The notes below the pieces were generated by a model. That model searched no databases, was not told where the DNA came from, and saw nothing but the letters and a program-made list of their open reading frames with translations. A stretch of DNA of 64,000 bases from a bacterium (lineage in GTDB: Bacteria; Actinomycetota; Acidimicrobiia; Acidimicrobiales; CATQHL01), in contig JAPOVS010000022.1 in the NCBI GenBank assembly GCA_026708055.1, positions 1-64,000 of the forward strand, given 5' to 3'. Positions 28,273 to 37,272 of the stretch are shown piece by piece. The translations under genes and the position numbers were made by a program. Position 1 is the first letter of the stretch. Every line of letters starts with the position of its first letter.

Positions 28273-28403
28273 CGGCTCACGGATCCCCTGCACAGGACCG
28301 CCCGCGCGACTGGACCTTGGACTGCGGCCTACGCCCGAACGATGGAACCCGGTCAGACTCCCCGCCAGCACGTTCGCCCCGCACAGCCACTCGACCCCCG
28401 GCA

Positions 28404-28431
28404 CTGGATTCCGGCCTTCGCCGGAATGACG
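28404..28431 (+). repeat. Short palindromic repeat family D, copy D3
   Basis: CTGGATTCCGGCCTTCGCCGGAATGACG, the family D hairpin with a TTCG-type loop, in the 278-base gap between rpmE and prfA. Apart from this copy I see nothing else in that gap. Confidence 0.8.
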
Positions 28432-28550
28432 ATAGAGGGGGCCGGAACGCCGAGAGAGGCACCCGCTGTCGCAGGGCGCTGATTCCCGGGCTCCACTGGG
28501 ATGATGGGGGAACGGCGGGCCCGGTGTGGAGGTGGTTCGCCGGCACTCCC

Positions 28551-28805
28551 CTATTGGCGGTCGCGCCTGCCGTAGCGCCGCTCGAAGCGCTCGACCCGCC
28601 CGGCGGTGTCGACGATGGTCATCGTGCCGGTGAAGAACGGGTGGCTGGCGCTGGAGATCTCCACCTTCGCCAGGGGATAGGTGTTGCCGTCGGTCCACTC
28701 CACGGTGTCGGCGGTGGCGATGGTGGACCGGGTCAGGAACATCTCCCCCGAGGACGTGTCCTGGAACACGACCGCGCGGTATTCGGGATGGATGTCGGGT
28801 TTCAT
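28551..28805 (-). CDS. rpmE2: 50S ribosomal protein L31 type B
   Basis: 84 residues. Starts [20 protein letters not shown] and contains [20 protein letters not shown] followed by a basic tail. The zinc-binding cysteine pairs of type A L31 are absent, so this is the zinc-independent type B form. In actinobacteria that form usually comes from a Zur-controlled site, but here it occupies the rho-prfA housekeeping slot normally held by rpmE. A separate zinc-type rpmE may exist elsewhere. Confidence 0.95.
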   Translation of the reverse strand: MKPDIHPEYRAVVFQDTSSGEMFLTRSTIATADTVEWTDGNTYPLAKVEISSASHPFFTGTMTIVDTAGRVERFERRYGRRDRQ

Positions 28806-28835
28806 GCGCTCGGCTCCTCTCTGCGGGCGGTCCGC

Positions 28836-30731
28836 TCAGCCGCCCATCGGCCCGCGGGCCACTTCCTCCAGGAAAGCGTCGTTGTCGGGGAACGTCTTCA
28901 GCCGGTCTATCAGCAGTTCCAGCCCGGCGGCACCGTTGCCGTGATCGCTGGCGAGGCCCGACAGCACCCGGCGCAGCTTCCAGACCTGCTGCAGCTGCTT
29001 GCGCTCGAACAGCAACTCCTCGTGGCGGGTGGAGCTGGCGTCCACGTCGATGGCGGGATAGATGCGGCGCTCGGCGGTGCGCCGGTCGAGCCGCAACTCC
29101 ATGTTGCCGGTGCCCTTGAACTCCTCGAAGATGACCTCGTCCATCTTGGAGCCGGTCTCCACCAGCGCCGTGGCCAGGATGGTGAGCGAGCCGCCCTCCT
29201 CCATGTTGCGGGCCGCGCCGAAGAACTTCTTGGGCGGGTACAGCGCCCCGGAGTCCACACCACCGGACATGATGCGGCCCGTGGCCGGCGCCGCCAGGTT
29301 GTAGGCCCGGGCCAGGCGGGTGATGCCGTCGAGCATGATGACCACGTCCTCGCCGGCCTCGGTCATGCGCTTGGCGCGCTCGATGGTGAGCTCGGCCACG
29401 TGGGTGTGCTCCTCGGCGGGGCGGTCGAAGGTGGAGGCGGCCACCTCGCCGCGCATCAGCCAGCGGCGCATGTCGGTGACCTCTTCGGGCCGCTCGTCCA
29501 CGAGCAGCACAATGAGGCGGACCTCCGGGTTGTTGACCTCGATGGAGCGGGCGATCTCCTTCATGATCGTGGTCTTGCCGGCCTTGGGCGGCGAGACGAT
29601 GAGGCCGCGCTGGCCCTTGCCGATCGGCGAGATGAGGTCGATGATGCGGGTGGTCATGTTGCCCCGGTCGGCGGCGCGCTCGAGGCGCAGCTTCTCGTCG
29701 GGGAACAGCGGCGTGAGGTCCTCGAAGTTGGGGCGCTTCCGGGACTCCTCGGGAGGCTTGCCGTTGATGGTGTCGAGGCGCAGCAGTGCGGGGTTCTTCT
29801 CGCTGCGGTTGGCGGGGCGGGAGCCGCCGCTGACGTGGTCGCCCCTGCGGAGGCCGAACTGGCGCACCTGCTTGACCGACACGTAGACGTCCTCGCGGCT
29901 GGGCAGGTGGCCGTTCAGGCGCAGGAAGCCGTAGCCCTCGTCGCGCAGGTCGAGGTAGCCGGACACCTCCACCGGCTCGCCCTCCCAGGGCTCCTCCTCG
30001 ACCCGGCCGCGGCCCCGGCGTCGACGCCGGTTGCCGTACTCGGTGCCGCCGTCCTCCCAGCGGCCCCGCTCGCCGTCGGAGCGTTCGGAACGCTCGGCCG
30101 TGGCCGTCCCCGAGCGGCCCTCGCCGCCCTGACCCCGCTCACGGCGCTCGCCACCCTCGCCGCCCTGACCCCGCTCACGGCGCTCGCCACCCTCGCCGCC
30201 CTGACCCCGCTCACGGCGCTCGCCGGCGTCGCGGCGCTCGCCACCCTCGCGGCGCTGACCGCCCTCGCGGCGCTCGGCGGATCCGCGTTGCTCGGCGGAT
30301 CCGGGTCGGGATGCGGGGGCCGTGCGGCCCTCGGTGCGCTCGCCGGCCTCGGCGGCGTCAGCCACCTCGGTTGCGGACTCCAACCCGTTGGAGGACTCGG
30401 GAGTGGCGACAGCGGTGTCCGCGCCATCGTCCGACTCGGCGCCGTCTGCGGCGGCGATCTCCGGAGGGGCCTCGGTGGACACAGCGCCGGCGCCATCGCC
30501 GGCCGCGGTCGCCGTCGCAACAGCGGTGGCCGCGGGCGCGGCACTCTCTCCCTTGGCTGCCTGCTCGGTGGCGGCGCCGAAGCCCGCCAGCTCCACGATC
30601 AGATCGACCAACTCGGCCTTCTTGCTCCGCGATGAGGGTCTCCCACCCATCGCCGTGGCGATGTCGATCAGTTCGGCGCGGCTCTTGGCCTCGAACAGAC
30701 TGCGTTGCGAATCGACGGTCTCGGTGCTCAC
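28836..30731 (-). CDS. rho: Transcription termination factor Rho
   Basis: Hexameric RNA helicase that ends transcription. The N-terminus has the Rho_N helix-extension-helix ([19 protein letters not shown]). A disordered Arg/Gly/Glu-rich insert of about 160 residues follows, as is usual in actinobacterial Rho. Next come the RNA-binding cold-shock fold ([20 protein letters not shown]), Walker A ([17 protein letters not shown]) and [17 protein letters not shown] choose GTG 30731 (631 residues) with GAGG upstream; GTG 30770 is also possible. The insert contains a 36-base tandem repeat at 30121-30224. Confidence 0.96.
   Translation of the reverse strand: MSTETVDSQRSLFEAKSRAELIDIATAMGGRPSSRSKKAELVDLIVELAGFGAATEQAAKGESAAPAATAVATATAAGDGAGAVSTEAPPEIAAADGAESDDGADTAVATPESSNGLESATEVADAAEAGERTEGRTAPASRPGSAEQRGSAERREGGQRREGGERRDAGERRERGQGGEGGERRERGQGGEGGERRERGQGGEGRSGTATAERSERSDGERGRWEDGGTEYGNRRRRRGRGRVEEEPWEGEPVEVSGYLDLRDEGYGFLRLNGHLPSREDVYVSVKQVRQFGLRRGDHVSGGSRPANRSEKNPALLRLDTINGKPPEESRKRPNFEDLTPLFPDEKLRLERAADRGNMTTRIIDLISPIGKGQRGLIVSPPKAGKTTIMKEIARSIEVNNPEVRLIVLLVDERPEEVTDMRRWLMRGEVAASTFDRPAEEHTHVAELTIERAKRMTEAGEDVVIMLDGITRLARAYNLAAPATGRIMSGGVDSGALYPPKKFFGAARNMEEGGSLTILATALVETGSKMDEVIFEEFKGTGNMELRLDRRTAERRIYPAIDVDASSTRHEELLFERKQLQQVWKLRRVLSGLASDHGNGAAGLELLIDRLKTFPDNDAFLEEVARGPMGG
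30121..30224. repeat. 36-base tandem repeat inside rho
   Basis: Nearly three copies of a 36-base unit (TCGCCGCCCTGACCCCGCTC...) encode repeated [10 protein letters not shown] units in the disordered part of Rho. Twelve codons per unit keep the frame, so copy number could vary without loss of function. Confidence 0.9.
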
Positions 30732-30974
30732 CTCAACCTCACTTCCACAGGCCGGCTCAGTCACCGGCACGGTTTTGCGTCCACATCAGAACTTGGGACG
30801 GAGAACCCCTGCGCAACCATTCCCGATGGCTGCTCGCGGTGCGTGCAAGATGCACCCACAAGCTTTCGGGGCACTCACAGAGCCCTCGGTCTGCGACTTG
30901 CCTGCCGAAGGCAACTTCAAGGGTAACCGCAGGCACAGAGGGCGACAACCCCCGGGGCCAGCTCCCGGTGGCCG

Positions 30975-32117
30975 TCAGGGCCGCAGCAACTCCCCCATCA
31001 GGCGGTGGCCGGGCACCACCGGTGCGTCCGCCGTCGCCGACTCGGTGTAGGAACCGCCGGCCCCCCCGGCGCGTGAATCCACCAGCAGGTACGGCACCGG
31101 GTCGGCGGTGTGGGTCCGCAACTCCAGCGGCGTGGCGTGGTCGGGCAGCAGCAGCAGTCGCCACGGACCGAGCTCGTCGAGCCCCGCCACCAGGTCGCGG
31201 AGGATGCGCCGGTCCCAGTTCTCGAGGCTCTTGACCTTCTCGTCCACGTCGCCGGCGTGGCCTGCCTCATCGCTGGCCTCGACGTGGAGCACGAACAGGT
31301 CGGCACCGGCCTCGAGGCCCGCCAGGACGGCATCGCGCTTGCCCTCGTAGTTCGTGTCGTACCAGGCGGTGGCACCCGGGACCGACACCACCTCCATGCC
31401 GGTGAGCACCCCCAGGCCACGGACCAGGTCGACCGCGCTGACCAGGCCGGCGGCCTTGCCGTAGCGGTCGGCGAAGGAAGGCATCTGCGGCGACGTGCCC
31501 TGGCCCCAGAACCAGACCTGCGTGGCCTCGATGTCGAAACGGGCCAGCACGTCGCGGGAGGCGTCCATGAGGGCCTGCAGGCGGGGGGCCGCCGGGCCGG
31601 TGGGCCACACCGCCGGCTGCCCGCTGATGTCGTGGGGCGGGGTGCAGTCGGCCTCGGCCCAGACGGCGGGCGCCACCATGATGTTCCGGTACTGCACGCC
31701 GGCGTGGAAGGCCACCTCGCCGCCCAACTCCTCCTGCAGGGCGCCGATCACCTCGGCGGCGGCGGCGCTGGGGGGATGCCCGCCGGCGAAGTCCAGCATC
31801 GTGCCGTCGCCGGAGAGGGTGACGAGATTGCAGCGGTACGCCACCTCGCCGGGGGCGAGGGGCACGCCCATGGCGGCGGCCTCGATGGACGCCCGACCGT
31901 TGTGGTACAGCGCAGGGTCGTAGCCCAGGATCGACATGTTGCCGACATCGCTGCCCGCCGGCAGGCCCTCGGGGATCACGCGGGCACGCCCCAGTGTGCC
32001 CCGGGCCGCCAGGCGCGCCAGCGTCGGCATGTGCGCCACCTCGAGCGGGGTGCGGCCCTCCAGGGCGGGCACCGGCTCGTCGGCGCAGCCGTCGGGAATG
32101 CAAACCACGTACTTCAC
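30975..32117 (-). CDS. ApgM-family phosphomutase homologue, proposed homoserine kinase (thrB slot)
   Basis: 380 residues of the cofactor-independent phosphoglycerate mutase family, archaeal (ApgM) type. Alkaline-phosphatase-fold metal sites are visible in YVVCIPDGCADEPVPALEG, LPAGSDVGNMSILGYDP, HVEASDEAGHAGD and LLLPDHATP. It begins at GTG 32117, 15 bases after the thrC stop, in the position held by thrB in the actinobacterial hom-thrC-thrB-rho order. An ApgM-related family found in thr clusters lacking thrB has been proposed to be a homoserine kinase. Context favours that role here; glycolytic mutase activity remains possible. Confidence 0.85.
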   Translation of the reverse strand: MKYVVCIPDGCADEPVPALEGRTPLEVAHMPTLARLAARGTLGRARVIPEGLPAGSDVGNMSILGYDPALYHNGRASIEAAAMGVPLAPGEVAYRCNLVTLSGDGTMLDFAGGHPPSAAAAEVIGALQEELGGEVAFHAGVQYRNIMVAPAVWAEADCTPPHDISGQPAVWPTGPAAPRLQALMDASRDVLARFDIEATQVWFWGQGTSPQMPSFADRYGKAAGLVSAVDLVRGLGVLTGMEVVSVPGATAWYDTNYEGKRDAVLAGLEAGADLFVLHVEASDEAGHAGDVDEKVKSLENWDRRILRDLVAGLDELGPWRLLLLPDHATPLELRTHTADPVPYLLVDSRAGGAGGSYTESATADAPVVPGHRLMGELLRP

Positions 32118-32131
32118 GCCCGGCCCCCTGC

Positions 32132-33781
32132 TCAGCGGTCGCCGGCGACACGGGTGTGCGCCGCCACGAAACGCTGCACCCCCGCCAGGTCGTTGTCCAA
32201 CTCGACGCAGCGCTCGGGCCGCTCGCCCAGGTCGGCGAGGTGCTCGGGAAGCTCGGGGCGGCGCCCGCAGGCTCGCGCCACGGCGTCGGGGAACTTGGCC
32301 GGATGCGCCGTGGCCAGCACTACCAGCGGGACCTCCGGGTCGCGCCGGGCGGTCGTTGCCGCGCCCACACCCACCGCGGTGTGCGGATCGATCATCATCC
32401 CGGTGCGGTCGTAGGTGTCGCCGATGACCGCCAGCGTCTGCGCCTCGCCGACCCGGGCCCCCGACCAGAGGGGAGACAGCCCGGCGGCCGGACCCGGCGG
32501 CAGCTCGGCCTCGCCGGCGGCACGGAAGCCCTCCAGCAACGCGGCGGTGGCGGCACCGTCGCGGCCGTTCAACTCGAACAGCAGCCGCTCCAGGTTGGAC
32601 GACACCTGGATGTCCATGCTCGGCGACATGGTGGGCATCACCCGGCGGATCTCCAGGCGGGCCGAGTCGAAGAAACGGGTGAGGATGTCGTTGACGTTGC
32701 TGCCGACCACGAACTGCTCCACGCCGAGGCCCATGCGGTGCGCCGCGTACCCGGCGTACACGTTGCCGAAATTGCCGGTCGGCACGGCGAAGCTCACCGG
32801 CCGGGCGGCCCCCGCGCCGGCGAGGGCCCGGGCCGCCACCACGTAGTAGACGATCTGGGCCATGACCCTGGCGAAGTTGATGGAGTTCACCGCCGCCAGC
32901 CGGTGCCGGCCGCGGAAGGCCTCGTCGGCGAACATGGCCTTCACCAGGTCCTGGCAGTCGTCGAAGCTGCCGTCGAGGGCGATGTTGTGCACGTTGGCGG
33001 AGGGCACCGTGGTCATCTGGCGGCGCTGCACCTCCGAGACGCGGCCGCGCGGGTGCAGCACGAAGATGTCGAGAGAGTCGCGGTCGCGGCACGCCTCGAT
33101 GGCGGCCGAGCCGGTGTCGCCCGAGGTTGCCCCCACGATGGTGACCCGCTCGCCGCGCCGGGCCAGCTCGTGGTCGAACAGCCTGCCCACCAGCTGCAGG
33201 GCGATGTCCTTGAACGCCAGCGTGGGCCCGTGGAACAGCTCCATGAGCCAGAGGCCCTCGCCCTCGTCGAGGGGGACGAGGGGGGCCACGTCGGGATGCT
33301 CGAACGTGGCGTAGGCCTCGGCGGTGAGCTGCTCGAAGGCCTGCCTGTCGATCTGGCCTGCCACGAACGGCCACATGACCTCGACGGCGGTCTGGGCGTA
33401 GTCGGACAGCGGGCGTCCGGGTGGGGACGCCGGTGGCGCTCCGGCGGCCTCTGAAAATGGCACGCCTGCGCTAGCCACCGGCATCCCCACCCCCAGTTGG
33501 TTATCACCATCGGCAGCGGTGCCGGTGGCCGTCGGCGGATCGTCTGGCGAAATCGATCCGGCGCCGGCCCCCCGCACCCCCGCCACTCCGTCATTCCGGC
33601 GAAGAGCCTGCCCCGGACTCGATCCGGGGCCGGAATCTAGAGTGCTGCCATGACGCACGGCCAGGGTGGGCCAAGTCGCCGGCACGTAGAGACCGCCGTC
33701 GGTTGCGAGGCCAGCGAGCAGGACGTCGGCGAAGGCCAGTTCGGGGGCTCGGCCGCGGGTGGAGACGTAGCTGAGGCTCAT
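32132..33781 (-). CDS. thrC: Threonine synthase with a repeat-derived in-frame insert
   Basis: A PLP enzyme converting O-phosphohomoserine to threonine (549 residues). The normal N-terminus is clear (YVSTRGRAPELAFADVLLAG, then DGGLYVPATWP). Residues about 41-123 are foreign low-complexity sequence, and the family pattern resumes at PLSDYAQTAVEVMWPFVAG. The PLP lysine is K191 in GPTLAFKDIALQLVG, with later GATSGDTGSAAIEAC, LQVSSNLERLLFE-type and IDPHTAVGVG. The insert DNA (33413-33661) comprises repeats D4, A3 and B2. The ATG overlaps the hom stop (ATGA). Confidence 0.95.
   Translation of the reverse strand: MSLSYVSTRGRAPELAFADVLLAGLATDGGLYVPATWPTLAVRHGSTLDSGPGSSPGQALRRNDGVAGVRGAGAGSISPDDPPTATGTAADGDNQLGVGMPVASAGVPFSEAAGAPPASPPGRPLSDYAQTAVEVMWPFVAGQIDRQAFEQLTAEAYATFEHPDVAPLVPLDEGEGLWLMELFHGPTLAFKDIALQLVGRLFDHELARRGERVTIVGATSGDTGSAAIEACRDRDSLDIFVLHPRGRVSEVQRRQMTTVPSANVHNIALDGSFDDCQDLVKAMFADEAFRGRHRLAAVNSINFARVMAQIVYYVVAARALAGAGAARPVSFAVPTGNFGNVYAGYAAHRMGLGVEQFVVGSNVNDILTRFFDSARLEIRRVMPTMSPSMDIQVSSNLERLLFELNGRDGAATAALLEGFRAAGEAELPPGPAAGLSPLWSGARVGEAQTLAVIGDTYDRTGMMIDPHTAVGVGAATTARRDPEVPLVVLATAHPAKFPDAVARACGRRPELPEHLADLGERPERCVELDNDLAGVQRFVAAHTRVAGDR
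33421..33490 (-). repeat. Palindromic repeat family B, copy B2 (inside thrC)
   Basis: A 70-base element with 17-base ends: GTGGGGACGCCGGTGGC (33421-33437) and GCCACCGGCATCCCCAC (33474-33490), one mismatch. The central part matches B1 at 23581-23655. It is translated as part of ThrC residues about 97-120. Confidence 0.85.
33522..33566 (-). repeat. Palindromic repeat family A, copy A3 (inside thrC)
   Basis: All 45 bases are identical to 7068-7112 (intergenic copy A1) and contain the CGGATCG/CGATCCG hairpin. Translated as ThrC residues about 72-87. Confidence 0.9.
33589..33641 (-). repeat. Short palindromic repeat family D, copy D4 (inside thrC)
   Basis: CGTCATTCCGGC and CCGGAATCTAG arms of family D, with a longer centre (GAAGAGCCTGCCCCGGACTC...) than the other copies. 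Translated as ThrC residues about 48-64, including the LRRND string typical of this repeat. Confidence 0.8.
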
Positions 33782-35226
33782 TCGTCGGCGATGACCCGCA
33801 GCACGCTGCCCACCTGCCGGACCGCTTCGAGGTGGCGCAGGTCGTCGAGCGTCGCCCGCATGTCGCTCTCGCAGGCCACGTGAGTGATGAAGATGATGCG
33901 GGCCTCCTCGCCGAGGCCCTCCTGGGTCATGGAGCGGATCGACACGCCGTGTTGGCCGAACACCCCGGCCACCGCGGCCAGCACGCCCGGCCGGTCGATC
34001 ACCTCCAGCGCCAGGTAGTAGGCGGTGCGGAGCTCGCCGATGGGGTGGATGCGGGCGGGCGCCATGGGCGGCGGGCCGCCCGCGGCGCCGCGGCGGAGGT
34101 TGGCGGCGGCGTCGATGAGGTCGCCGAGGACCGCCGAGGCGGTGGGGCGGCCGCCGGCGCCGCGGCCGTAGAGCATCAACTCGCCGGAAGCCTCGCCCTC
34201 CACGAACACGGCGTTGAAGCTGTCGCGCACCGACGCCAGCGGATGGTCCTCCGGCACCATCGCCGGATGCACCCGCACCGCGATCGTCGGGACCGGGGGG
34301 CCCGAGGCGCTGCTCTGCTCCTCGGTGCGGGGCGAAGAGTCGTCGCAGCCCGGCCCCCCGACCCCGCCCCCTCCCTTCGCCGCCTCAGCCGGGTGGGTCT
34401 CCTCAGCGTCGACGCGTTCAGCGATGGCCAGGAGCTTGATGACGTGGCCCAAGCGGCGGGCGAAGGTGATGTCGTCGGCGCTGAGGGTGGAGATTCCCTC
34501 GCAGTGCACGTCGGCCGCGGTCACCTCGGCGCCGAAAGCGACGGCGGCCATGATGGCGGCCTTGGCGGCGGCGTCGTGGCCCTCCACATCCGCGCGGGGA
34601 TCGGCCTCGGCGTAGCCCAACGCCTGGGCCTCGGCCAGGGCGTCGAGGTAGCTGGAACCGCCCGTCGTCATGCGGCTCAGGATGTAGTTGGTGGTGCCGT
34701 TGACGATGCCCATGATGCGGCGCACCGACTCGCCCGCCAGGGACTCCCGCAGCGCCCGCACCAGCGGGATGGCCCCGCCCACCGCCGCCTCGAACAGCAG
34801 ATCCACGCTGGCGGCGCGGGCCGCGGCGAACAGTTCGGCGCCGTGGTCGGCGATGACCTCCTTGTTGGCCGTGACCACGGGCTTGCCGGCAGCCAGCGCC
34901 GCCAGCAGCAACTCCCGGGCCGGCTCGATGCCGCCGATGAGCTCCACCACCACGTCGGTGTCGGGGCGCGCCACCACCGCTGCGGCGTCGCCGGTCAGCA
35001 GCTCGGCCGCCACACCCGGTCGGGATCGCTCCGGCGAGCGCACCGCCACGGCGACCGGCACGAGCTCGGTGCCGCAGCGGGCGGCGATCTCGGCCCGCCG
35101 CTCGTCCAGCAGCCCCACCAGCGCGGCGCCGACCGTGCCGCCGCCCAAGATGCCCACGCCGATTCGCACCGGAGCAGAGGAAGCCGCGGGCGCGGCACCG
35201 GACCCAGCAGAAGAGGGAGCAACCAT
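33778..35226 (-). CDS. hom: Homoserine dehydrogenase with in-frame insert
   Basis: 482 residues. Reduces aspartate semialdehyde to homoserine for Thr and Met. Marks are the NAD(P) site IGVGILGGGTVGAALVGLL (22-40), VVTANKEVIADHG (117-129), FEAAVGGAIPLVRAL, MGIVNGTTNYILSRM, GYAEADPRADVEGHDAAAK, and a C-terminal ACT domain (RPGVLAAVAGVFGQHGVSI). Residues about 272-314 are a Gly/Ser-rich insert that coincides with repeat C3. ATG 35226 is the likely start: TAGCGT ends 7 bases upstream and it precedes a short Ala/Ser-rich N-terminus. It is the first gene of the long leftward operon. Confidence 0.96.
   Translation of the reverse strand: MVAPSSAGSGAAPAASSAPVRIGVGILGGGTVGAALVGLLDERRAEIAARCGTELVPVAVAVRSPERSRPGVAAELLTGDAAAVVARPDTDVVVELIGGIEPARELLLAALAAGKPVVTANKEVIADHGAELFAAARAASVDLLFEAAVGGAIPLVRALRESLAGESVRRIMGIVNGTTNYILSRMTTGGSSYLDALAEAQALGYAEADPRADVEGHDAAAKAAIMAAVAFGAEVTAADVHCEGISTLSADDITFARRLGHVIKLLAIAERVDAEETHPAEAAKGGGGVGGPGCDDSSPRTEEQSSASGPPVPTIAVRVHPAMVPEDHPLASVRDSFNAVFVEGEASGELMLYGRGAGGRPTASAVLGDLIDAAANLRRGAAGGPPPMAPARIHPIGELRTAYYLALEVIDRPGVLAAVAGVFGQHGVSIRSMTQEGLGEEARIIFITHVACESDMRATLDDLRHLEAVRQVGSVLRVIADE
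34290..34376 (-). repeat. Palindromic repeat family C, copy C3 (inside hom)
   Basis: GGGACCGGGGGGCCCG (34290-34305) can pair with CGGCCCCCCGACCCC (34351-34365). The minus-strand core GGGGCCGGGCTGCGACGACT aligns to C1 and C2. It encodes the foreign Gly/Ser-rich stretch of Hom in frame. Confidence 0.8.
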
Positions 35227-35364
35227 CCCGCTCACGCTACCGGCGCAGCCGCCCACCGCCCGCCGCAGATCCAGCCTCCGGCTGGACAGACCGGACAACA
35301 ATCTCCACGAGCCGCCAAGCTGCTCGGCAGCACGTTCAGATCCTGAGGCAAGCTTCCGCGGGCT

Positions 35365-35853
35365 CTACCCGAATCTCGCCCCCAAGTTGCGCATCATCTC
35401 GAAAGTGTCCTCGTAGGGCACTTCGAGGTGACTGCAAGCATCAGGGATCTTGACCTTCTTCCGACTTGCACCAGCCAGCGTTTCCAGAGTCACGATCGTC
35501 GCACCAACGGCCGCCGCGGCACCCACGAGAAATGGATCAGCGCAGCTCATGAAGTCCTCGACCACATGTTCGCGATACCCCTCGCCGCGAGCCCAATCTC
35601 CCAGGTCGGAGACATGTCCCGCTACCTCCGAGGAGGCGGAGCTCACATGGAACAGGAGTTCGCGCCGGCTGCCGACCCAGTGGGCCAGTTCGTCGCCTCC
35701 ATCCTTGAGTTCCTGGTACACGAGGTCGGTTGACGCCAGCACCCCGGCGGTCGCCCGACCCTCCAGCCACGTCCAGAACGCAGGCACCAGATCGAATCCG
35801 TAGTATGTGTTCTTCGCCGTTATGAACACGTTGGCATCAAGCAGGCGGAGCAC
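35365..35853 (-). CDS. DUF4411 PIN-like toxin
   Basis: 162 residues. Starts MLRLLDANVFITAKNTYYGFD, with the PIN-fold acidic residue in LLDANVF and further acidic positions in STDLVYQELKDGG and CADPFLVGAAAAVGATIVTLE. The family (DUF4411) is a PIN-like ribonuclease usually paired with an Xre/COG2856 protein, exactly as here. The start is GTG 35853, overlapping the partner's stop codon by one base. Base composition is less GC-extreme than in neighbouring genes, suggesting transfer. Confidence 0.85.
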   Translation of the reverse strand: MLRLLDANVFITAKNTYYGFDLVPAFWTWLEGRATAGVLASTDLVYQELKDGGDELAHWVGSRRELLFHVSSASSEVAGHVSDLGDWARGEGYREHVVEDFMSCADPFLVGAAAAVGATIVTLETLAGASRKKVKIPDACSHLEVPYEDTFEMMRNLGARFG

Positions 35854-37016
35854 TATGTGCCGCCCAGGGAAGCCCGGAGTTTGGGAAGGTTCGCAGGCTT
35901 GACTCCGAGAAGCCGGGAAGCGTCGCGTATCAACATCTCCGACGCGCCGACGCTCTCAAGGACGGCCTCGGTGAGAAGCCGGCTGTTGCGGATCGGGACG
36001 TTCTTGTAGTAGTCGCCCCCCGAAGACGTTGTCGCGCGCTGCGCGTTCCACTTGGCCCGCTCGGCCTCGTAGAGTTCGAAGAATCTCTGGCGGCTGATCG
36101 CCCCGTGCGTCCAGAGTTGTCTGGCGACCATGACGGTCGAGACACGAAACTCTGCAGCTACACCCCCGAGCCATTCGCTCTCCGAGGAGGTCCGGCGCTT
36201 CCAGCTATCAGCGATGCGGTCCCAGGGCAGCAGAACTTCGCCCGCAACTTCATTGCAATACGCCTCGATATGTGTCGACCCGCCTCCCGGGATCGTCAAG
36301 TCTGCGTCCGAGATTCCACCCTCGCCGACCCAGATGTGCGCCAGTTCATGAGCCAGGGTGAAGATCTGGGCGGAGTGACTGTCCGCGTTGTTGATGAAGA
36401 TCACCGGGGCCATGGGATCCGCAATCGAGAAGCCGCGGAACTCCTCGACGCGAAGGGGACGATTCGTCGCCTGGTGAACGACCCCGTTTCTCATGACCAG
36501 GATTCCCAAGGCCTCAACCTGTCGGACAAACGCCCTGAGGAATCGATCTCGCTGGGTTTCGCAACGGACTTCGGAATCAAGATTGAGGCTCAGGGCAATG
36601 TCTGCCGCCACTGCGGAAACCGGGGCTTGGGTCGAGAACCGCCCCACGACCGGGAGGGGGGGCTCATCAGCACCGACCCTGAAGTCCCGGTACCAGTCCT
36701 GGTGCCGCAGGACGTCGGCTATCACGTCGCGAAGGTCGACCGACGGCCTTCGGTAGGCCCCTCCGGGAGCGCGACGGAAGTCGGGAATCGGCAACTCGTC
36801 CACGGGTGGATCAGCGAGGAACAGGTAACCGAACGGCACTCGCAGCCGTTTCGCCAATTGCTGCGCCTGGCTGAATGTCGGAGCCGACGAACCGTCCAAC
36901 CAGCGCTCGACCGTGCTGACCGATTGGCGCAGGGACCTGCTCAGATCATCCGATCCGAGGTCGGCCCGATCCGCCGCCCACTGCAACACCGCGGGATTGA
37001 CGTGGGCGACCGTCAT
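35853..37016 (-). CDS. Xre/ImmA-IrrE family antitoxin-type regulator (COG2856)
   Basis: 387 residues. An N-terminal helix-turn-helix (about 5-55: LGSDDLSRSLRQSVSTVERW, FSQAQQLAKRLRVPFGYLFL) is joined to a C-terminal zinc-metalloprotease-like domain with HELAH (223-227). Such proteins bind their own promoter and neutralise or regulate the neighbouring toxin, here DUF4411. The frame is open to 37052, but ATG 37016 gives the family N-terminus. TATTCT lies 8 bases upstream. It is divergent from the DUF6361 defence-like operon across 250 bases. Confidence 0.88.
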   Translation of the reverse strand: MTVAHVNPAVLQWAADRADLGSDDLSRSLRQSVSTVERWLDGSSAPTFSQAQQLAKRLRVPFGYLFLADPPVDELPIPDFRRAPGGAYRRPSVDLRDVIADVLRHQDWYRDFRVGADEPPLPVVGRFSTQAPVSAVAADIALSLNLDSEVRCETQRDRFLRAFVRQVEALGILVMRNGVVHQATNRPLRVEEFRGFSIADPMAPVIFINNADSHSAQIFTLAHELAHIWVGEGGISDADLTIPGGGSTHIEAYCNEVAGEVLLPWDRIADSWKRRTSSESEWLGGVAAEFRVSTVMVARQLWTHGAISRQRFFELYEAERAKWNAQRATTSSGGDYYKNVPIRNSRLLTEAVLESVGASEMLIRDASRLLGVKPANLPKLRASLGGT

Positions 37017-37203
37017 GCCCAGCCAGAATAGCCACGAACGGCGGCAACTCACATTGCCGTCGGCGGTGCCCCGGGCCGGCCGCCGGGGTTCGCCTTCCGA
37101 GTCAGCGACCGCCAGCGATCTGCGTACCGGATTGCGGGGTCTCCTCGACTGGCTGCTGCTCAGGTTGCCTCAGCCTGCCTGGCAGGCCATCTTCCGCGGT
37201 GCG

Positions 37204-37272
37204 TACTCTGGGTAGCACGTGATTGCGCAACCCCCGCCGGATACTGCCGCAGACCGAGCGCGACGCTCGTGA
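37204..37272 (+). promoter_or_regulatory. Possible promoter and 17-codon leader ORF of the DUF6361 operon
   Basis: TACTCT (37204-37209) precedes GTG 37219, which opens a 17-residue ORF (VIAQPPPDTAADRARRS) ending in TGA 37270-37272. That stop overlaps the GTG of the next gene (GTGA). The arrangement copies the one before the LytR_C gene and may provide coupled translation. Confidence 0.35.

Noticed and set aside
30121-30224. Regular 36-base repeats that could suggest a CRISPR array
   Set aside because: The units are directly adjacent with no spacers, and they encode a repeated Arg/Gly/Glu segment of Rho in frame.
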